From the NCBI RefSeq assembly GCF_030409685.1, contig NZ_JAUFQJ010000007.1, positions 248,001 to 312,000 of the forward strand: a DNA stretch of 64,000 nucleotides, in the 5' to 3' direction. Source of the DNA: Ferruginibacter paludis (GTDB taxonomy: Bacteria; Bacteroidota; Bacteroidia; Chitinophagales; Chitinophagaceae). Below are positions 9,397 to 19,800 of this stretch, in pieces (the first letter of the stretch is position 1; each line of letters opens with the position of its first letter). Under the pieces are notes generated by a model. The model did no database searches, was not told the DNA's origin, and saw only the letters and a program-made list of their open reading frames with translations. Made by a program: the position numbers and the translations under genes.

Positions 9397-9404
9397 TAAC
9401 TTTG
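9397..9404 (+). promoter_or_regulatory. Possible Bacteroidota -7 box
   Basis: TAACTTTG fits the Bacteroidota -7 consensus TAnnTTTG and lies 78 bases before the lectin-like gene. No clear TTG -33 element at the usual spacing is visible, so the call is weak. Confidence 0.3.
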
Positions 9405-9481
9405 TTGTTTCTTCAAATTAACAGAAATATGCACGTTAATTTGTATCATCAGTTACAGTCGTTATCTAAACTTTTATTATC

Positions 9482-9994
9482 ATGAAAAAAATATTTCAAT
9501 CTTTACTTTTAACTGCTTTTCTTTTTGTTGCGGATTCAGCATCTGCCCAGGTCATCCAGGGCACCTATGCCATCAAAAATGTGCAAACCGGCATGCTGCT
9601 GCGTATTAAAGATGCGAATGGCAAAAATGGTACGCCGCTGGTGGCTTATTCGCCGGTTAACTGGAAATGTATGACATGGGATTTTAAACATGTGGACGGC
9701 CAGACCTACCAGCTGAAAAATCTGTTTACCAGTAAAACATTTCAGCCTAAAGAAATCACCCCTGCAGAAGGCGTTACCCTGGAGCAGCAACCATTGGTGG
9801 AAGCGCAGGCCAACCAACTGTATGATTTCATCCCCGTAGAAAAAAATAGTTACCTCATCCGGGCCAAAGGAACGGAGTTATATGTTACCCCGGTTGATAA
9901 AGACGGTACCACGGATACCGGCATCACGCTTGCCAAAAAGACTGGCACCAAACTACAGCAGTGGATCATCTATCAGCAACATCCTACCATGTAG
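9482..9994 (+). CDS. Secreted ricin-type beta-trefoil (RICIN-like) protein
   Basis: A 170-residue protein with a signal peptide (about 1-22, ending ASAQ). The mature part looks like a single beta-trefoil: GTYAIKNVQTGMLLRI opens the first lobe, TWDFKHVDGQTYQLKN the second, and the C-terminal LQQWIIY matches the QxW signature of ricin-B folds. Such domains usually bind carbohydrate; no enzyme domain is fused. It precedes the GH92 gene by about 180 bases on the same strand, so it may help capture mannose-containing glycans, but this is inferred from position only. Confidence 0.65.
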   Translation: MKKIFQSLLLTAFLFVADSASAQVIQGTYAIKNVQTGMLLRIKDANGKNGTPLVAYSPVNWKCMTWDFKHVDGQTYQLKNLFTSKTFQPKEITPAEGVTLEQQPLVEAQANQLYDFIPVEKNSYLIRAKGTELYVTPVDKDGTTDTGITLAKKTGTKLQQWIIYQQHPTM

Positions 9995-10174
9995 GCTATT
10001 GTGTTTTGTATCATCTTCTATTCAAATCAGTTCATTAAAGGTGGCGGTTAAAATGCTTGCTGGCATTTAAGTTATTTTTACAAGTACCGGATTTTTTATT
10101 TGGCAGGTTAAAATGCATGGTCTTTTAGCATCATGCCCGGTAAAAGATCTGAAAAAAATAACGGAAAATTCCAC

Positions 10175-12451
10175 ATGAAATTTACAAGTATCTTTTTAGC
10201 GGCAGGTTGCCTGTTCGCCAATAGTTTATATGCACAGGACATTGATTTGGTGAAATACGTAAACACCTTGCAGGGCACCAACTCAAAACATGAATTAACC
10301 AGGGGCAATACCTATCCCACCACCGCATTGCCTTTCGGCATGCATACCTGGACTCCGCAGACGGGCAAAAACGGCGATGGCTGGAAGTACCAGTATCTCA
10401 AAAATAAGATACGCGGCTTTCAGCAGGCGCACCAGTGCAGCTCGTGGACAAGAGACTATGCCGTTTTTTCTTTTATGCCAATGATTGATCAACTGGTGGT
10501 GAATGAAAACGACCGGGAAGCAACGTTTAGTCATGCCAATGAAATTGCAAAACCCAACTATTATAAAGTAAGTTTTGATAATAAAATTACTACAGAAATT
10601 GCGCCCACTGAAAGAGGCGCACATCTTCGGTTTGCTTATCCAAAAGCAAAAAAAAGTTACCTCGTGCTGGATGGCTACACCAATATCAGCGCCATAAAAG
10701 TTGATCCCAAACAAAATAAAATCACCGGCTATGTAAACAATGGCGAAGGTTTTAAAAAGGGATTCAAAAACTTTTTTGTTGTTTATTTTGATCAGCCATT
10801 TATAAAATACGGCACCTGGGAAAACCGGCAGGATAAAGTGTACGCCGATTCTGCAACAGGGGAAGGCAATGGTTTCGGCGCTTATGTACAATTCAAGGCC
10901 GGAGCGAAGGTGCAGTTAAAAGTGGCATCGTCCTACATCAGCCAGGAGCAGGCAGAATTAAATTTACAGCAGGAGTTGGGCGCTGATAAAACGCTGGAAC
11001 AAACCAAAACCAAAGCAGCCGCCGCATGGAATAAATCACTGAACAAAATACAGGTAGAAGGTGGCAGCGAAGCAGACATCGCAACATTTTATTCCTGCTT
11101 CTTCAGGGCGAGTTTGTTTTCAAGAAAATTTTATGAAGTTGATAAAGATGGCAAGCCACATTATTTTAGTCCGTACGATGGCAAAGTGCATGACGGCTAT
11201 ATGTTTACTGACACCGGCTTCTGGGATACATTCCGGGCGCAATTTCCTTTAAACACATTGTTGCATCCCACCATGCAGGGGCAATACATGCAGGCCATGC
11301 TGGACGCTTATGATCAGTGTGGCTGGCTGCCTTCCTGGTCGTTCCCCAGTGAAGCAGGCAGCATGATTGGTAATCACGCCATCAGTTTATTTACCGATGC
11401 CTGGGCAAAGGGAATTCACACGTTCGATCCCAATGCGGCTTTAAAAGCTTACCTGCACGAAGCCACAAACAAAGGTCCATGGGGCCCGTCCAATGGAAGA
11501 GATGGATGGAAAGAATATGCGCAGTTGGGTTATGTGCCTTATACCAAATACAGGGAAGCTACTGCCAAAACGTTGGAGTATGCCTATGATGATTTTTGCG
11601 GCTACCAGTTAGCCAAACTCACCGGCAATAATTTTTATAAAAATATTTTTCAGCGGCAGATGTACAACTATAAAAATGTGTACGATTCCACCACGGGCTT
11701 TATGCGTGGGCGTGACAGCAATGGATTGTGGCGGCCCAACTTTGACCCTACAGAATGGGGCGGTCCGTTTACAGAAGGCAATGCCTGGCATTGGGAGTGG
11801 TCGGTATTCCAGGACATTAAAGGCCTTATCAATTTAATGGGTGGCGACAAAAAATTTACTGCTAAACTGGATGCTGTTTTTACAGAACCTAATAAAGTAA
11901 ACGTGGGTTCTTATGGCGGCATGATTCATGAAATGACGGAAATGGTGATGGCCAATATGGGCCAGTATGCACATGGCAACCAGCCGATACAGCACATGGT
12001 TTACCTGTACAATTTTGCCGGCGAACCATGGAAGTCGCAGTACCATGCACGCGAAGTGATGCACAAATTGTACAATGCAACAGAAGACGGTTATCCCGGT
12101 GATGAAGACCAGGGCCAAACTTCTTCGTGGTATGTGCTGAGTGCGCTTGGCTTTTACAGCGTAACGCCCGGTACGGGTGAGTATGTAATGGGTAGCCCCT
12201 TGTTTAAAAAGACAACCATCAACCTGGAGAACGGAAAGAAATTTATTATTGAAGCGCCATTGAACAGCAATGAAAATGTGTATATAAAATCGGCCAGCCT
12301 AAATGGAAAGGTGTACACCAAAAACTTTTTAACACACAGTGATATCACCAATGGCGGTGTATTAAAACTGGAGATGGCTGACAAACCCGAAATCAACCGT
12401 GGCCTGCAGGAAGAAGACAAACCATTTTCACTGACAAAGAAATTGGAGTAG
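10175..12451 (+). CDS. GH92 family exo-alpha-mannosidase
   Basis: The start is placed at the ATG at 10175, because from there the protein begins with a clean signal peptide (MKFTSIFLAAG...SLYAQ). An upstream in-frame ATG at 10133 would add 14 polar residues ahead of it. The mature protein (758 residues in all) carries GH92 hallmarks: GNTYPTTALPFGMHTW near the N-terminus, TEGNAWHWEWSVFQD (Glu534 and Glu541 region, where the general acid is expected) and PGDEDQGQTSSWYV (Asp643 to Gly647, the calcium/base loop), followed by SALGFYSVTPG. GH92 enzymes are calcium-dependent inverting alpha-mannosidases acting in the periplasm on N-glycan or mannan fragments. The linkage specificity is not predictable here. 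Confidence 0.9.
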   Translation: MKFTSIFLAAGCLFANSLYAQDIDLVKYVNTLQGTNSKHELTRGNTYPTTALPFGMHTWTPQTGKNGDGWKYQYLKNKIRGFQQAHQCSSWTRDYAVFSFMPMIDQLVVNENDREATFSHANEIAKPNYYKVSFDNKITTEIAPTERGAHLRFAYPKAKKSYLVLDGYTNISAIKVDPKQNKITGYVNNGEGFKKGFKNFFVVYFDQPFIKYGTWENRQDKVYADSATGEGNGFGAYVQFKAGAKVQLKVASSYISQEQAELNLQQELGADKTLEQTKTKAAAAWNKSLNKIQVEGGSEADIATFYSCFFRASLFSRKFYEVDKDGKPHYFSPYDGKVHDGYMFTDTGFWDTFRAQFPLNTLLHPTMQGQYMQAMLDAYDQCGWLPSWSFPSEAGSMIGNHAISLFTDAWAKGIHTFDPNAALKAYLHEATNKGPWGPSNGRDGWKEYAQLGYVPYTKYREATAKTLEYAYDDFCGYQLAKLTGNNFYKNIFQRQMYNYKNVYDSTTGFMRGRDSNGLWRPNFDPTEWGGPFTEGNAWHWEWSVFQDIKGLINLMGGDKKFTAKLDAVFTEPNKVNVGSYGGMIHEMTEMVMANMGQYAHGNQPIQHMVYLYNFAGEPWKSQYHAREVMHKLYNATEDGYPGDEDQGQTSSWYVLSALGFYSVTPGTGEYVMGSPLFKKTTINLENGKKFIIEAPLNSNENVYIKSASLNGKVYTKNFLTHSDITNGGVLKLEMADKPEINRGLQEEDKPFSLTKKLE

Positions 12452-12521
12452 TACCAGCCAGCTGAAATGGTAATGAACAGGAAGTTTAATTTAAAAGGGA
12501 TGAGGACAAATATTTGACCGT

Positions 12522-15284
12522 ATGCATTTAAAAAAATGCTTTTTATTGCTGACCTGTTTGCTTGTTGTTGTTTTTAAAAATTCAATTGCTCAAACCTGTA
12601 CCGGATCTTTAGGCGATCCGATCGTGAACATCAGTTTTGGTGCAGGTGCAAATTATGGTCCGCCATTGCAAACAGGTGCCACCAGCAGTTTGCAATACCA
12701 GGGTGTCAATTGTCCGTCTGACGGGTATTATTCTATTGTAAATTATACATCAGGCTGCTGGGCAAGCGATGTGGTTTGGCATACGGCCACGGATCACACT
12801 GGTAACAGCAATGGGTATTATATGCTGATCAATGCGTCCAACCAGCCAAGTAATTTTTACATTCAAACAATCAACGGACTTTGCGCCGGCACCACCTACC
12901 AGTTTGCGGCATGGCTGCTAAACATGTGCAGTGTAATGGGCATCAATCCAAACATAACTTTTACAATTGAGAAAACAGACGGTACTATTTTAGGCACTTA
13001 CGATACAGGCGATATACCGATTATCAATCCTGTAACATGGGCGCAGTATGGTTTTTATTTTACTACGCCGCCGAATGTATCGTCGGTTGTATTGCGCATG
13101 CGCAACAATTCGCCCGGCGGTGTGGGCAACGATCTGGGCCTGGATGATATCACCTTCCGCCCCGCTGGTCCTGCGATTGATGCAAAGATCACCGGTAATA
13201 CCGGCGACACCATCAGCGTATGTGCAGACAACAACAGCAGTTTTCATTTTGAATCAACTGTAGAAAATTGTTATGCCGCACCGGCTTACCAATGGCAGCT
13301 AAGCACCGACAATGGAAATACCTGGGGCAATATAAGCGGTGCTAACAGTAACGCCTATACGAGGATTGCAACAGTCTCCGGAACTTATCTATACAGGTTA
13401 ACAGTTGCTGAAACCATCAATATCGGCATCAGCACCTGCAGGGTATCTTCTAATCCGATAACCATCATTGTAAATCCATTGCCGGTAACAAACGCTACTA
13501 ACAATGGTGCAAGATGTAGCGGCGACAGCATTGTATTAAACACAACGGGCGGAGCCGTTTACAACTGGACTGGTCCCAATTCTTTTACCTCAACCGGCAG
13601 CCAGGTAATTATCAAAAATGTAACGGTGGCAAATGCCGGAAAATATTATGTTATGGTAACGACTGCAGCCGGGTGTAAAAAACTGGATTCAATAACAGTT
13701 GCCGTGTATCCCTCTCCGGTAGCGGCTTTTGGCATTACGGCTCCTGTTTGTGAAAAGAGTTCGGTGTTGTTTTCAGATCAGTCTGTTAGCGGTGGACAGC
13801 CTATACAAAAATGGAACTGGGTTTTTGGTGATGGAGGTGTTGCAACAACAAAAGCACCCTCGTATATTTTTGCAGGCACAGGAAATTATGTGGTGAGTTT
13901 ATCGGTGGAAAATGATAAAGGTTGCAAGAGCAATATAATTACAAAAAATGTACTGGCTAATCCATTACCCTATCCTGATTTTAGATTGCCCGCTATTTGC
14001 CTGGCCGATCCTTTTGCAACATTTATCAATACATCTTCCATCAGCGATGGCAGTGAAAGCCAGTTTGTTTATGCCTGGAATTTTGGTGATGTAAACGCAG
14101 CCCCGGCTTTAAACGTATCAGCGCAGCAATCACCCAAACATGCGTACACCAGCGTGGGTATTTACCCGGTTGATTTAAAAATTACTTCCAAAGATGGTTG
14201 CGTAAAAGATACCATTAAAAACTTTACGGTCAACGGATCACAACCTGTTGCCAACTTTACAATTGATCCGGCTGTAACCTTTTGCAGCAACACGGATATT
14301 ATTTTTGCTGACGCCGCTTCTGTAAATTTCGGCAGTATTACCAGGTCAGAAATTTACTGGGATTTTATTAACAGTCCCGCTATTAAAATAACCGATTCGC
14401 TGCCGGAAACCGGCGAACAATACAGTCATCTTTATAACAGTTTTGCCACTCCGCTTACCAAACAAATCCAGGTTAAATACGTGGTATATTCAGGCATTAG
14501 CTGCGTGAATGAAACAACACAAATGATTACATTAAAAGCAAGCCCTGAAGTGCAGTTTACCGCATTGCAAAATGTATGTGCAGGCGTTGAGCCTTTTCTA
14601 CTGAACCAGGGAACCGAGATAAATGGAATGAGTGGAACAGGTATTTATTCCGGCACCGGAGTAAATGCTGCCGGATTGTTTGATGCGTACATCGCAACAA
14701 CTGGCGATCACATCATACGGTATACATTTACCGCTGACAACAATTGCTTCGCCTTCGCTGAGCAATCCATTAAAGTGTTTGAACAACCGGTTGTAAATGC
14801 TGGTCCGGATAGAACGCTGTTGCTTGGAAGTAGTATTGTGTTGAATGCATCCGCCAGCGGCAGCAACCTTCAATATGAATGGACACCCGACACGGCCATA
14901 GAAAATAACCAGGTGGTAACACCAACTATTTCGCCGGTGGTAAATACCACTTATACCCTGAAAGTATTGTCTGCAGATGGTTGTAAGGCCGAAGATGAAG
15001 TGCAGGTAGCTGTTATAAAAGATATTTTTGTACCTACCGCTTTTTCACCGAATGGCGACGGGTTGAATGATGTATGGCGCATTCCTTATCTTGATTCCTA
15101 TACAGGTGCCAGCCTGGATGTGTTTGACCGCTACGGACAAATTGTTTTTCATTCCACTGATTTATCCATTGGATGGACCGGAAAGTTTAAAGGGAAATCG
15201 TTGCCAACAGGAAGTTATCCATGGGTGTTGCGTCCGGGGAGCGGGAGGAAGTTGATGTATGGGATGGTTAGTATTGTGAGATAG
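12522..15284 (+). CDS. PKD-domain surface protein with T9SS type B sorting domain
   Basis: A 920-residue secreted protein. A signal peptide (about 1-23, ending SIAQ) is followed by a beta-rich N-terminal region of about 190 residues that describes no known enzyme. Ig-like segments follow (around 220-395), then a PKD domain with WNWVFGDGG (about 405-470) and a second with YAWNFGD (about 483-565). The C-terminal 85 residues begin VPTAFSPNGDGLNDVW and end MVSIVR, the gliding-motility-type (type B) sorting domain used by the type IX secretion system. It is likely surface-attached or released and adhesive. It starts 70 bases after the GH92 gene. Confidence 0.88.
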   Translation: MHLKKCFLLLTCLLVVVFKNSIAQTCTGSLGDPIVNISFGAGANYGPPLQTGATSSLQYQGVNCPSDGYYSIVNYTSGCWASDVVWHTATDHTGNSNGYYMLINASNQPSNFYIQTINGLCAGTTYQFAAWLLNMCSVMGINPNITFTIEKTDGTILGTYDTGDIPIINPVTWAQYGFYFTTPPNVSSVVLRMRNNSPGGVGNDLGLDDITFRPAGPAIDAKITGNTGDTISVCADNNSSFHFESTVENCYAAPAYQWQLSTDNGNTWGNISGANSNAYTRIATVSGTYLYRLTVAETINIGISTCRVSSNPITIIVNPLPVTNATNNGARCSGDSIVLNTTGGAVYNWTGPNSFTSTGSQVIIKNVTVANAGKYYVMVTTAAGCKKLDSITVAVYPSPVAAFGITAPVCEKSSVLFSDQSVSGGQPIQKWNWVFGDGGVATTKAPSYIFAGTGNYVVSLSVENDKGCKSNIITKNVLANPLPYPDFRLPAICLADPFATFINTSSISDGSESQFVYAWNFGDVNAAPALNVSAQQSPKHAYTSVGIYPVDLKITSKDGCVKDTIKNFTVNGSQPVANFTIDPAVTFCSNTDIIFADAASVNFGSITRSEIYWDFINSPAIKITDSLPETGEQYSHLYNSFATPLTKQIQVKYVVYSGISCVNETTQMITLKASPEVQFTALQNVCAGVEPFLLNQGTEINGMSGTGIYSGTGVNAAGLFDAYIATTGDHIIRYTFTADNNCFAFAEQSIKVFEQPVVNAGPDRTLLLGSSIVLNASASGSNLQYEWTPDTAIENNQVVTPTISPVVNTTYTLKVLSADGCKAEDEVQVAVIKDIFVPTAFSPNGDGLNDVWRIPYLDSYTGASLDVFDRYGQIVFHSTDLSIGWTGKFKGKSLPTGSYPWVLRPGSGRKLMYGMVSIVR

Positions 15285-16041
15285 CTGCTTGTTTTATTTG
15301 GATAATTTTTTAAGGACTTATACTGAAAATTTCCAAAGCTATTTAGTTCGGGGCCGTTTGAAAGCATAATTTGCCAAAGATAAAAACGTACGATAAACGA
15401 ATACACTGCAAATCGTCCTTCTCCTGAAGGCGAAGGTGTCCGCCGCGGCGGACGGATGAGGTTGATGCGCAACCGCTAAATGCCACTATAACACCAAGCC
15501 GATGCGTTGTAAAATAAAATTTGAAGTTTGCTGACTTATATACAGCTTACTTTCTTTTTTTTCTTGATAAAAAAAAGAAACAAAAAAAATCAAGGCCTCG
15601 AATAAAAAGGCTGAAATTTTCAACATAGCCCTAAAATCAACGAACTCGCCGGAAGAGTTCTATACTTCGCAGTGTGCACTGGCTCAAACAACGTTGATTT
15701 CTTAACGGTCTATGCTGAAAATTTCTAGCACTTTTTATTTGAGGCCGTTTGAAGTGTACTTACGTCGGAAAGCGGGCCTATGAAGTTTGCCTGCCAAAAA
15801 AAATGCGGGGAAAATTAAGCACTTCAATCTCTCTTTCAAGTTAAACACAGTAACTGCATAAGATGCCTCTTTCGCTACGGTGACGGCTTGCCGGCATTCA
15901 AAAAATGCGCAGCATATTTTTTGAAAGAAGCGAAAGCAGCGTCGTTGCAGTTACGCAGCCCCGCCGGCGGTAGAGGCGAATATGCAACCAACGTGTTCGA
16001 CAGAATTTTGAAAAACCTTTCAATTCTGTTCACAATCAGTT
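15285..16041. other. Long intergenic region with palindromes and repeats, no convincing gene
   Basis: 757 bases between the convergent PKD gene and response-regulator gene. It holds a perfect 16-base palindrome GTCCGCCGCGGCGGAC (15438-15453), an A/T hairpin TTTCTTTTTTTT-CTTGAT-AAAAAAAAGAAA (15551-15580), and a repeated segment found three times in two orientations. The only small frame (about 15888-16094) overlaps the regulator gene and looks random. Either strand could terminate here. Confidence 0.65.
15319..15753. repeat. Repeat family with two direct copies and one inverted copy
   Basis: Segments 15319-15365 and 15711-15753 are diverged direct copies sharing CTGAAAATTTC, then a TTT-rich stretch, then GGCCGTTTGAA. 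The segment 15593-15628 is the inverted counterpart (AGGCCTCGAATAAAAAGG then CTGAAATTTTCAACATAG). With 15711-15746 it could pair over about 36 bases with few mismatches around a loop of about 80 bases. Confidence 0.6.
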
Positions 16042-16836
16042 TTAATAAAAATTCTTCTTCTTATCCAACTGCTTGGAATGCATGTACTCCGTAGGTGTTA
16101 TATTAAATTGCTTTTGAAAATTTCTTGCAAAATTACTTTGCGAACTAAACCCTACCATGTAGGAAATTTCATAAATTTTATGATCCCCTTCGGCCAGTAA
16201 TTCAGCCGCTTTTTTAAGCCTGGTGATGTTGATAAGCTCAATCGGCGTTAATACAGAAATGGCTTTTATTTTTCTGTACAAAGTAATCCGGCTCATGTTC
16301 ATTATTTTGGCGAGCTTCTCCACATCCAGGTCCGTATCTTCTATATTAGCGCAGATGGTATCATTTAAAAGTTCTAAAAAATGTTCATCTGCTTTTGAGT
16401 GCGCCATGCTTTTAATATGCACCAAAGGAGAGCTGGCAAAGTAGTCGCGTATCATATTCCGGTTGGTAAGCAGACTGGCAATTTGCGCCAGCAGGTGTTC
16501 TTTGGAAAATGGTTTTTCTATATAGGCATCGGCACCCAGTTCAAGTCCTTCCACCTTCGACTGGATGGTGTTTTTAGCCGTCAGCAATATCACCGGAATA
16601 TGCGAATATTCAAAATTAGATTTAATGATTTTGCACAATTCAAATCCATCCATCACCGGCATCATCACGTCACTAATCACCAGTTGTACTGCTTCTGTCT
16701 GCAATATTTGAATGGCTTCTTTTCCATCAAGCGCCTTCAGTACAGCATATTTATTGGAAAAAATTCTTTCCAGAAACTCCAGTATTTCTTCATTGTCATC
16801 TACAATTAAAATGAGGGGCAGCATATCGTTGTTCAT
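16042..16836 (-). CDS. Response regulator with AraC-type DNA-binding domain
   Basis: A 264-residue protein. The receiver domain (about 1-125) has the acidic pocket DD (residues 13-14), the phospho-acceptor Asp56 in VISDVMMP, Thr in LLTAKN, and Lys in IEKPFS. A linker leads to a two-helix-turn-helix AraC domain (about 160-258) with MNMSRITLYRKIK and ISYMVGFSSQSNFARNFQKQ. This is the C-terminal architecture of a hybrid two-component system, here a separate gene. Its ATG overlaps the stop of the upstream kinase by one base (TAATG), so translational coupling is expected. It probably controls the divergent SusCD locus, judged from position. Confidence 0.92.
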   Translation of the reverse strand: MNNDMLPLILIVDDNEEILEFLERIFSNKYAVLKALDGKEAIQILQTEAVQLVISDVMMPVMDGFELCKIIKSNFEYSHIPVILLTAKNTIQSKVEGLELGADAYIEKPFSKEHLLAQIASLLTNRNMIRDYFASSPLVHIKSMAHSKADEHFLELLNDTICANIEDTDLDVEKLAKIMNMSRITLYRKIKAISVLTPIELINITRLKKAAELLAEGDHKIYEISYMVGFSSQSNFARNFQKQFNITPTEYMHSKQLDKKKNFY

Positions 16837-19800
16837 TATTTTAGTTTTAGCAGTGGTTGATTGATGTTCTTTTTGCGGTGTATATTTTCTTCATGTTGCA
16901 ACGGCAAACAAAATACAAATACATTCAGGTTGTCAGCTGTATCTTTCAGGTATAAACTGCCATTGTGTAACAGCGTTAACGACCTGGCAAGAGCCAGGCC
17001 AATACCGGTGCCCTGTTGTTTTAAAGAATCCTTCAGCCGGTAAAAAGGTTCAAATATTTTTTCACGCATTTCGGCAGGTATCTTTAGGCCGTCGTTCTCA
17101 AATTCAATCACACAACTTACTGTACTTTCGTTGGCTGGTAACAGGCGGATGGCAATTTTTTTGTTGGCATACTTCAACGCGTTATTAAAAAGATTGCTGA
17201 AAATTTTTGTCAAAGCTTCTTCATCAGCAAAAATAATCATGTCGTTATCCGGGCATTCTATTGTGTATTCCAGCTTTCTTTTTTTTGCAAGCGGGGCAAA
17301 ATTTTCAAACGATTCCCTGAGCAGTGCACTCACATTTACTTTCACAAAATCCATGCTGAAGCCTTTTGCCTCTGCCTTCCTGAAATCCAGTATTTGCGTA
17401 ATCAGTGCAATAAGGCGGTTGGTATTTCTTTCCATCGTTACCACGTCTTCTTTAATCTGTGGCAGCTCATCTACCTGCTCCAGTAAATTTTCAACAGGCC
17501 CTTTTATTAAAGTCAACGGTGTTCGTATTTCGTGCGCCACATTGGTAAAAAAATCAATTTTGGCTTCATAAATTTCCTTTTCCTTTTTATCTTCTACAAT
17601 AATATGGTAGGTTCTTAAAAGGTACCATGAAAGGGCAATTATAAACAGTGCATACAAGCTATAGGCCCAAACGGTAGCCCACCAGGGGTGTGCAATTACA
17701 ATGACCAATTGTTTTTCTGGTCCCCAGTTGCCATTGTTGCCCGCCCTTATTTTAAAAACATATTTTCCGGGTACCAGGTTGGTAAAATATATTTTCCTGT
17801 TTTGTTTTAATTCGGTCCATTCTTTATCAAGGCCTTTCATTAAATAACTGTAGCCTGTCATTTCGGGTGATATATAACTTAGTGCAGCAAAGTCAATACT
17901 AAATGATGACCGGTCGTAGGGTAATGTAATATTGTCGGTATAAAGGATTGATTTTTTCAGGTAGGAGCTGTCCTGGTTAATTTCCACTTCTTTATTTTGT
18001 ACCTGGAAACCGGTGATGAAAACCGGGGCATCAAGTGTAGTTTTTAGCAAGTCATCCGGACGGAAAGCAATCATGCCTTTTACACTTCCGAAATACATTT
18101 TACCGGTAGAATCTTTGTAACCGGAATTATAATTGAACTGATCATTTAATAAACCATTGTCTTTTGTATAAACTGCAGCAACGTTTGTTTCTGTGTTAAA
18201 ATTTACCAACCCCCGGGAGGTGGTCACCCATAAATGATGTTTATCATCTTCCAGTATCTTATAAATAAAATTACTCGGCAGGCCATTTTTAGTTGTGAAG
18301 AAAGAAAATTTGTGGCGGTCCTTATCCAGTTTAACCAAACCGCCGCCTTCAGTGGCAAGCCATAAACTTTGATGGCTGTCTTCAAAAATAGCATTGATAA
18401 TATTATTGGGTAAGCTGTTTGGATTATCCGGTTCATTGTGAAAATAGCCTTTCTTTTTAGTGACGGGATTAAAGAAAAGAATACCATTTCCATGAGACCC
18501 CGCCCAGATTGTTTTCTCATGATCTTCCAGCAACGCAGCTACAAAAATATTCGGATCAATTTCTGTTACCAGGTCGAAACCTTTTACCACCGGGTTAAAC
18601 CTGTACAGCGATCCGGCAGTACCGGCATATATTACGCTATCATGAGTTTGCAATAAGCTTACAACGAAATTGTTTTTAAGGTCATATTTACCCGGGCCCG
18701 AATTGAAATGCTTTTTTACCTTACCCGTTCTTACATCCAATATATCAAGGCCGTGATCGAACGTGCCAATCCATAAATCGTTGCCGGAAAGCAGCAAACC
18801 ATGCACGTTGGGATAAGCAATATCCCCTTTCTCGCCGGCTGGTTTAAATTGGGTAATAGCACCGGTTTTAGGATTTAATTTATTAAGGCCTGCATCCTCC
18901 GTACCTACCCAGATATTGCCCTGGTGGTCGCCGGTAATTTCACGTACCGCATTGCCGCTGATGGCGCCAGCCGAATTATCCGGGAAATATTTTTGAAACA
19001 CGGCATATTGCCTGGAATAATAATTTACTCCCCCAAAATAAGTGCCAGCCCACATGCCGCCCTCATTGTCTTTACACAAAGAATACACTGCATTATCCGA
19101 AAGCGAATAGGGGTTGGTAAAATTCTTTTTAAGATTTACAAATTCTCCGGTGCTGGTGTTTAATATAAAAATGCCGGACTCTGTTGCAAACCAAAATTCA
19201 TTGACAGCATTGCGGGCAATATCACGTATGTAAATGGTTGTTTTATCGGGATTGTAAGTCAGGAGGTCTTTGTACGTGCCGGCAGCAACATCAAACTGTT
19301 TTAAACCCTGTGCAGATGTGCCTGCGTAAATTGAATTGCCTTCACCTGTATGCAATTTTTGTATCCAGGTAGAAACAGCGGGTGGGGAATGGGCGAACAA
19401 ATTAAACGGTTTGAATTGACCGGTGGCAGCATCAAACCGTTGCAAAAGCCCGTTATCTGTGGATACCCAAACGTCTCCATTGTCAGAGCTGCAAATGGAA
19501 GTAGCGGCAAAATAATTAGCCTGCGGAAATTTGGTTAGTGTGTTGGTTTTAAAATTATAGCGGCACAACATTACCGCAGATATAAACCACAGCTGCCCAT
19601 CTTTATCCATGTGCATACTGTTAATCCAAACCAGCGAGTCGATAAAACGAACCAGTTTTTCTTTTTCGCGGTCGAAATAAAACAATCCTTTCTGGCTTCC
19701 AATCCAAAGTCTGTTGTCATTATCCACCAACATGCAACCAATCATATCCGGCATCATCACATGCCCTTCTTTGGCCATTTCATAATGTTTAAAATGGTAG

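Noticed and set aside
10295..10891. 198-codon minus-strand frame inside the GH92 gene
   Set aside because: It is antisense to clearly conserved GH92 coding sequence.
15888..16094. 68-codon plus-strand frame in the repeat-rich spacer
   Set aside because: It overlaps the 3' end of the response regulator on the other strand and has a random composition.
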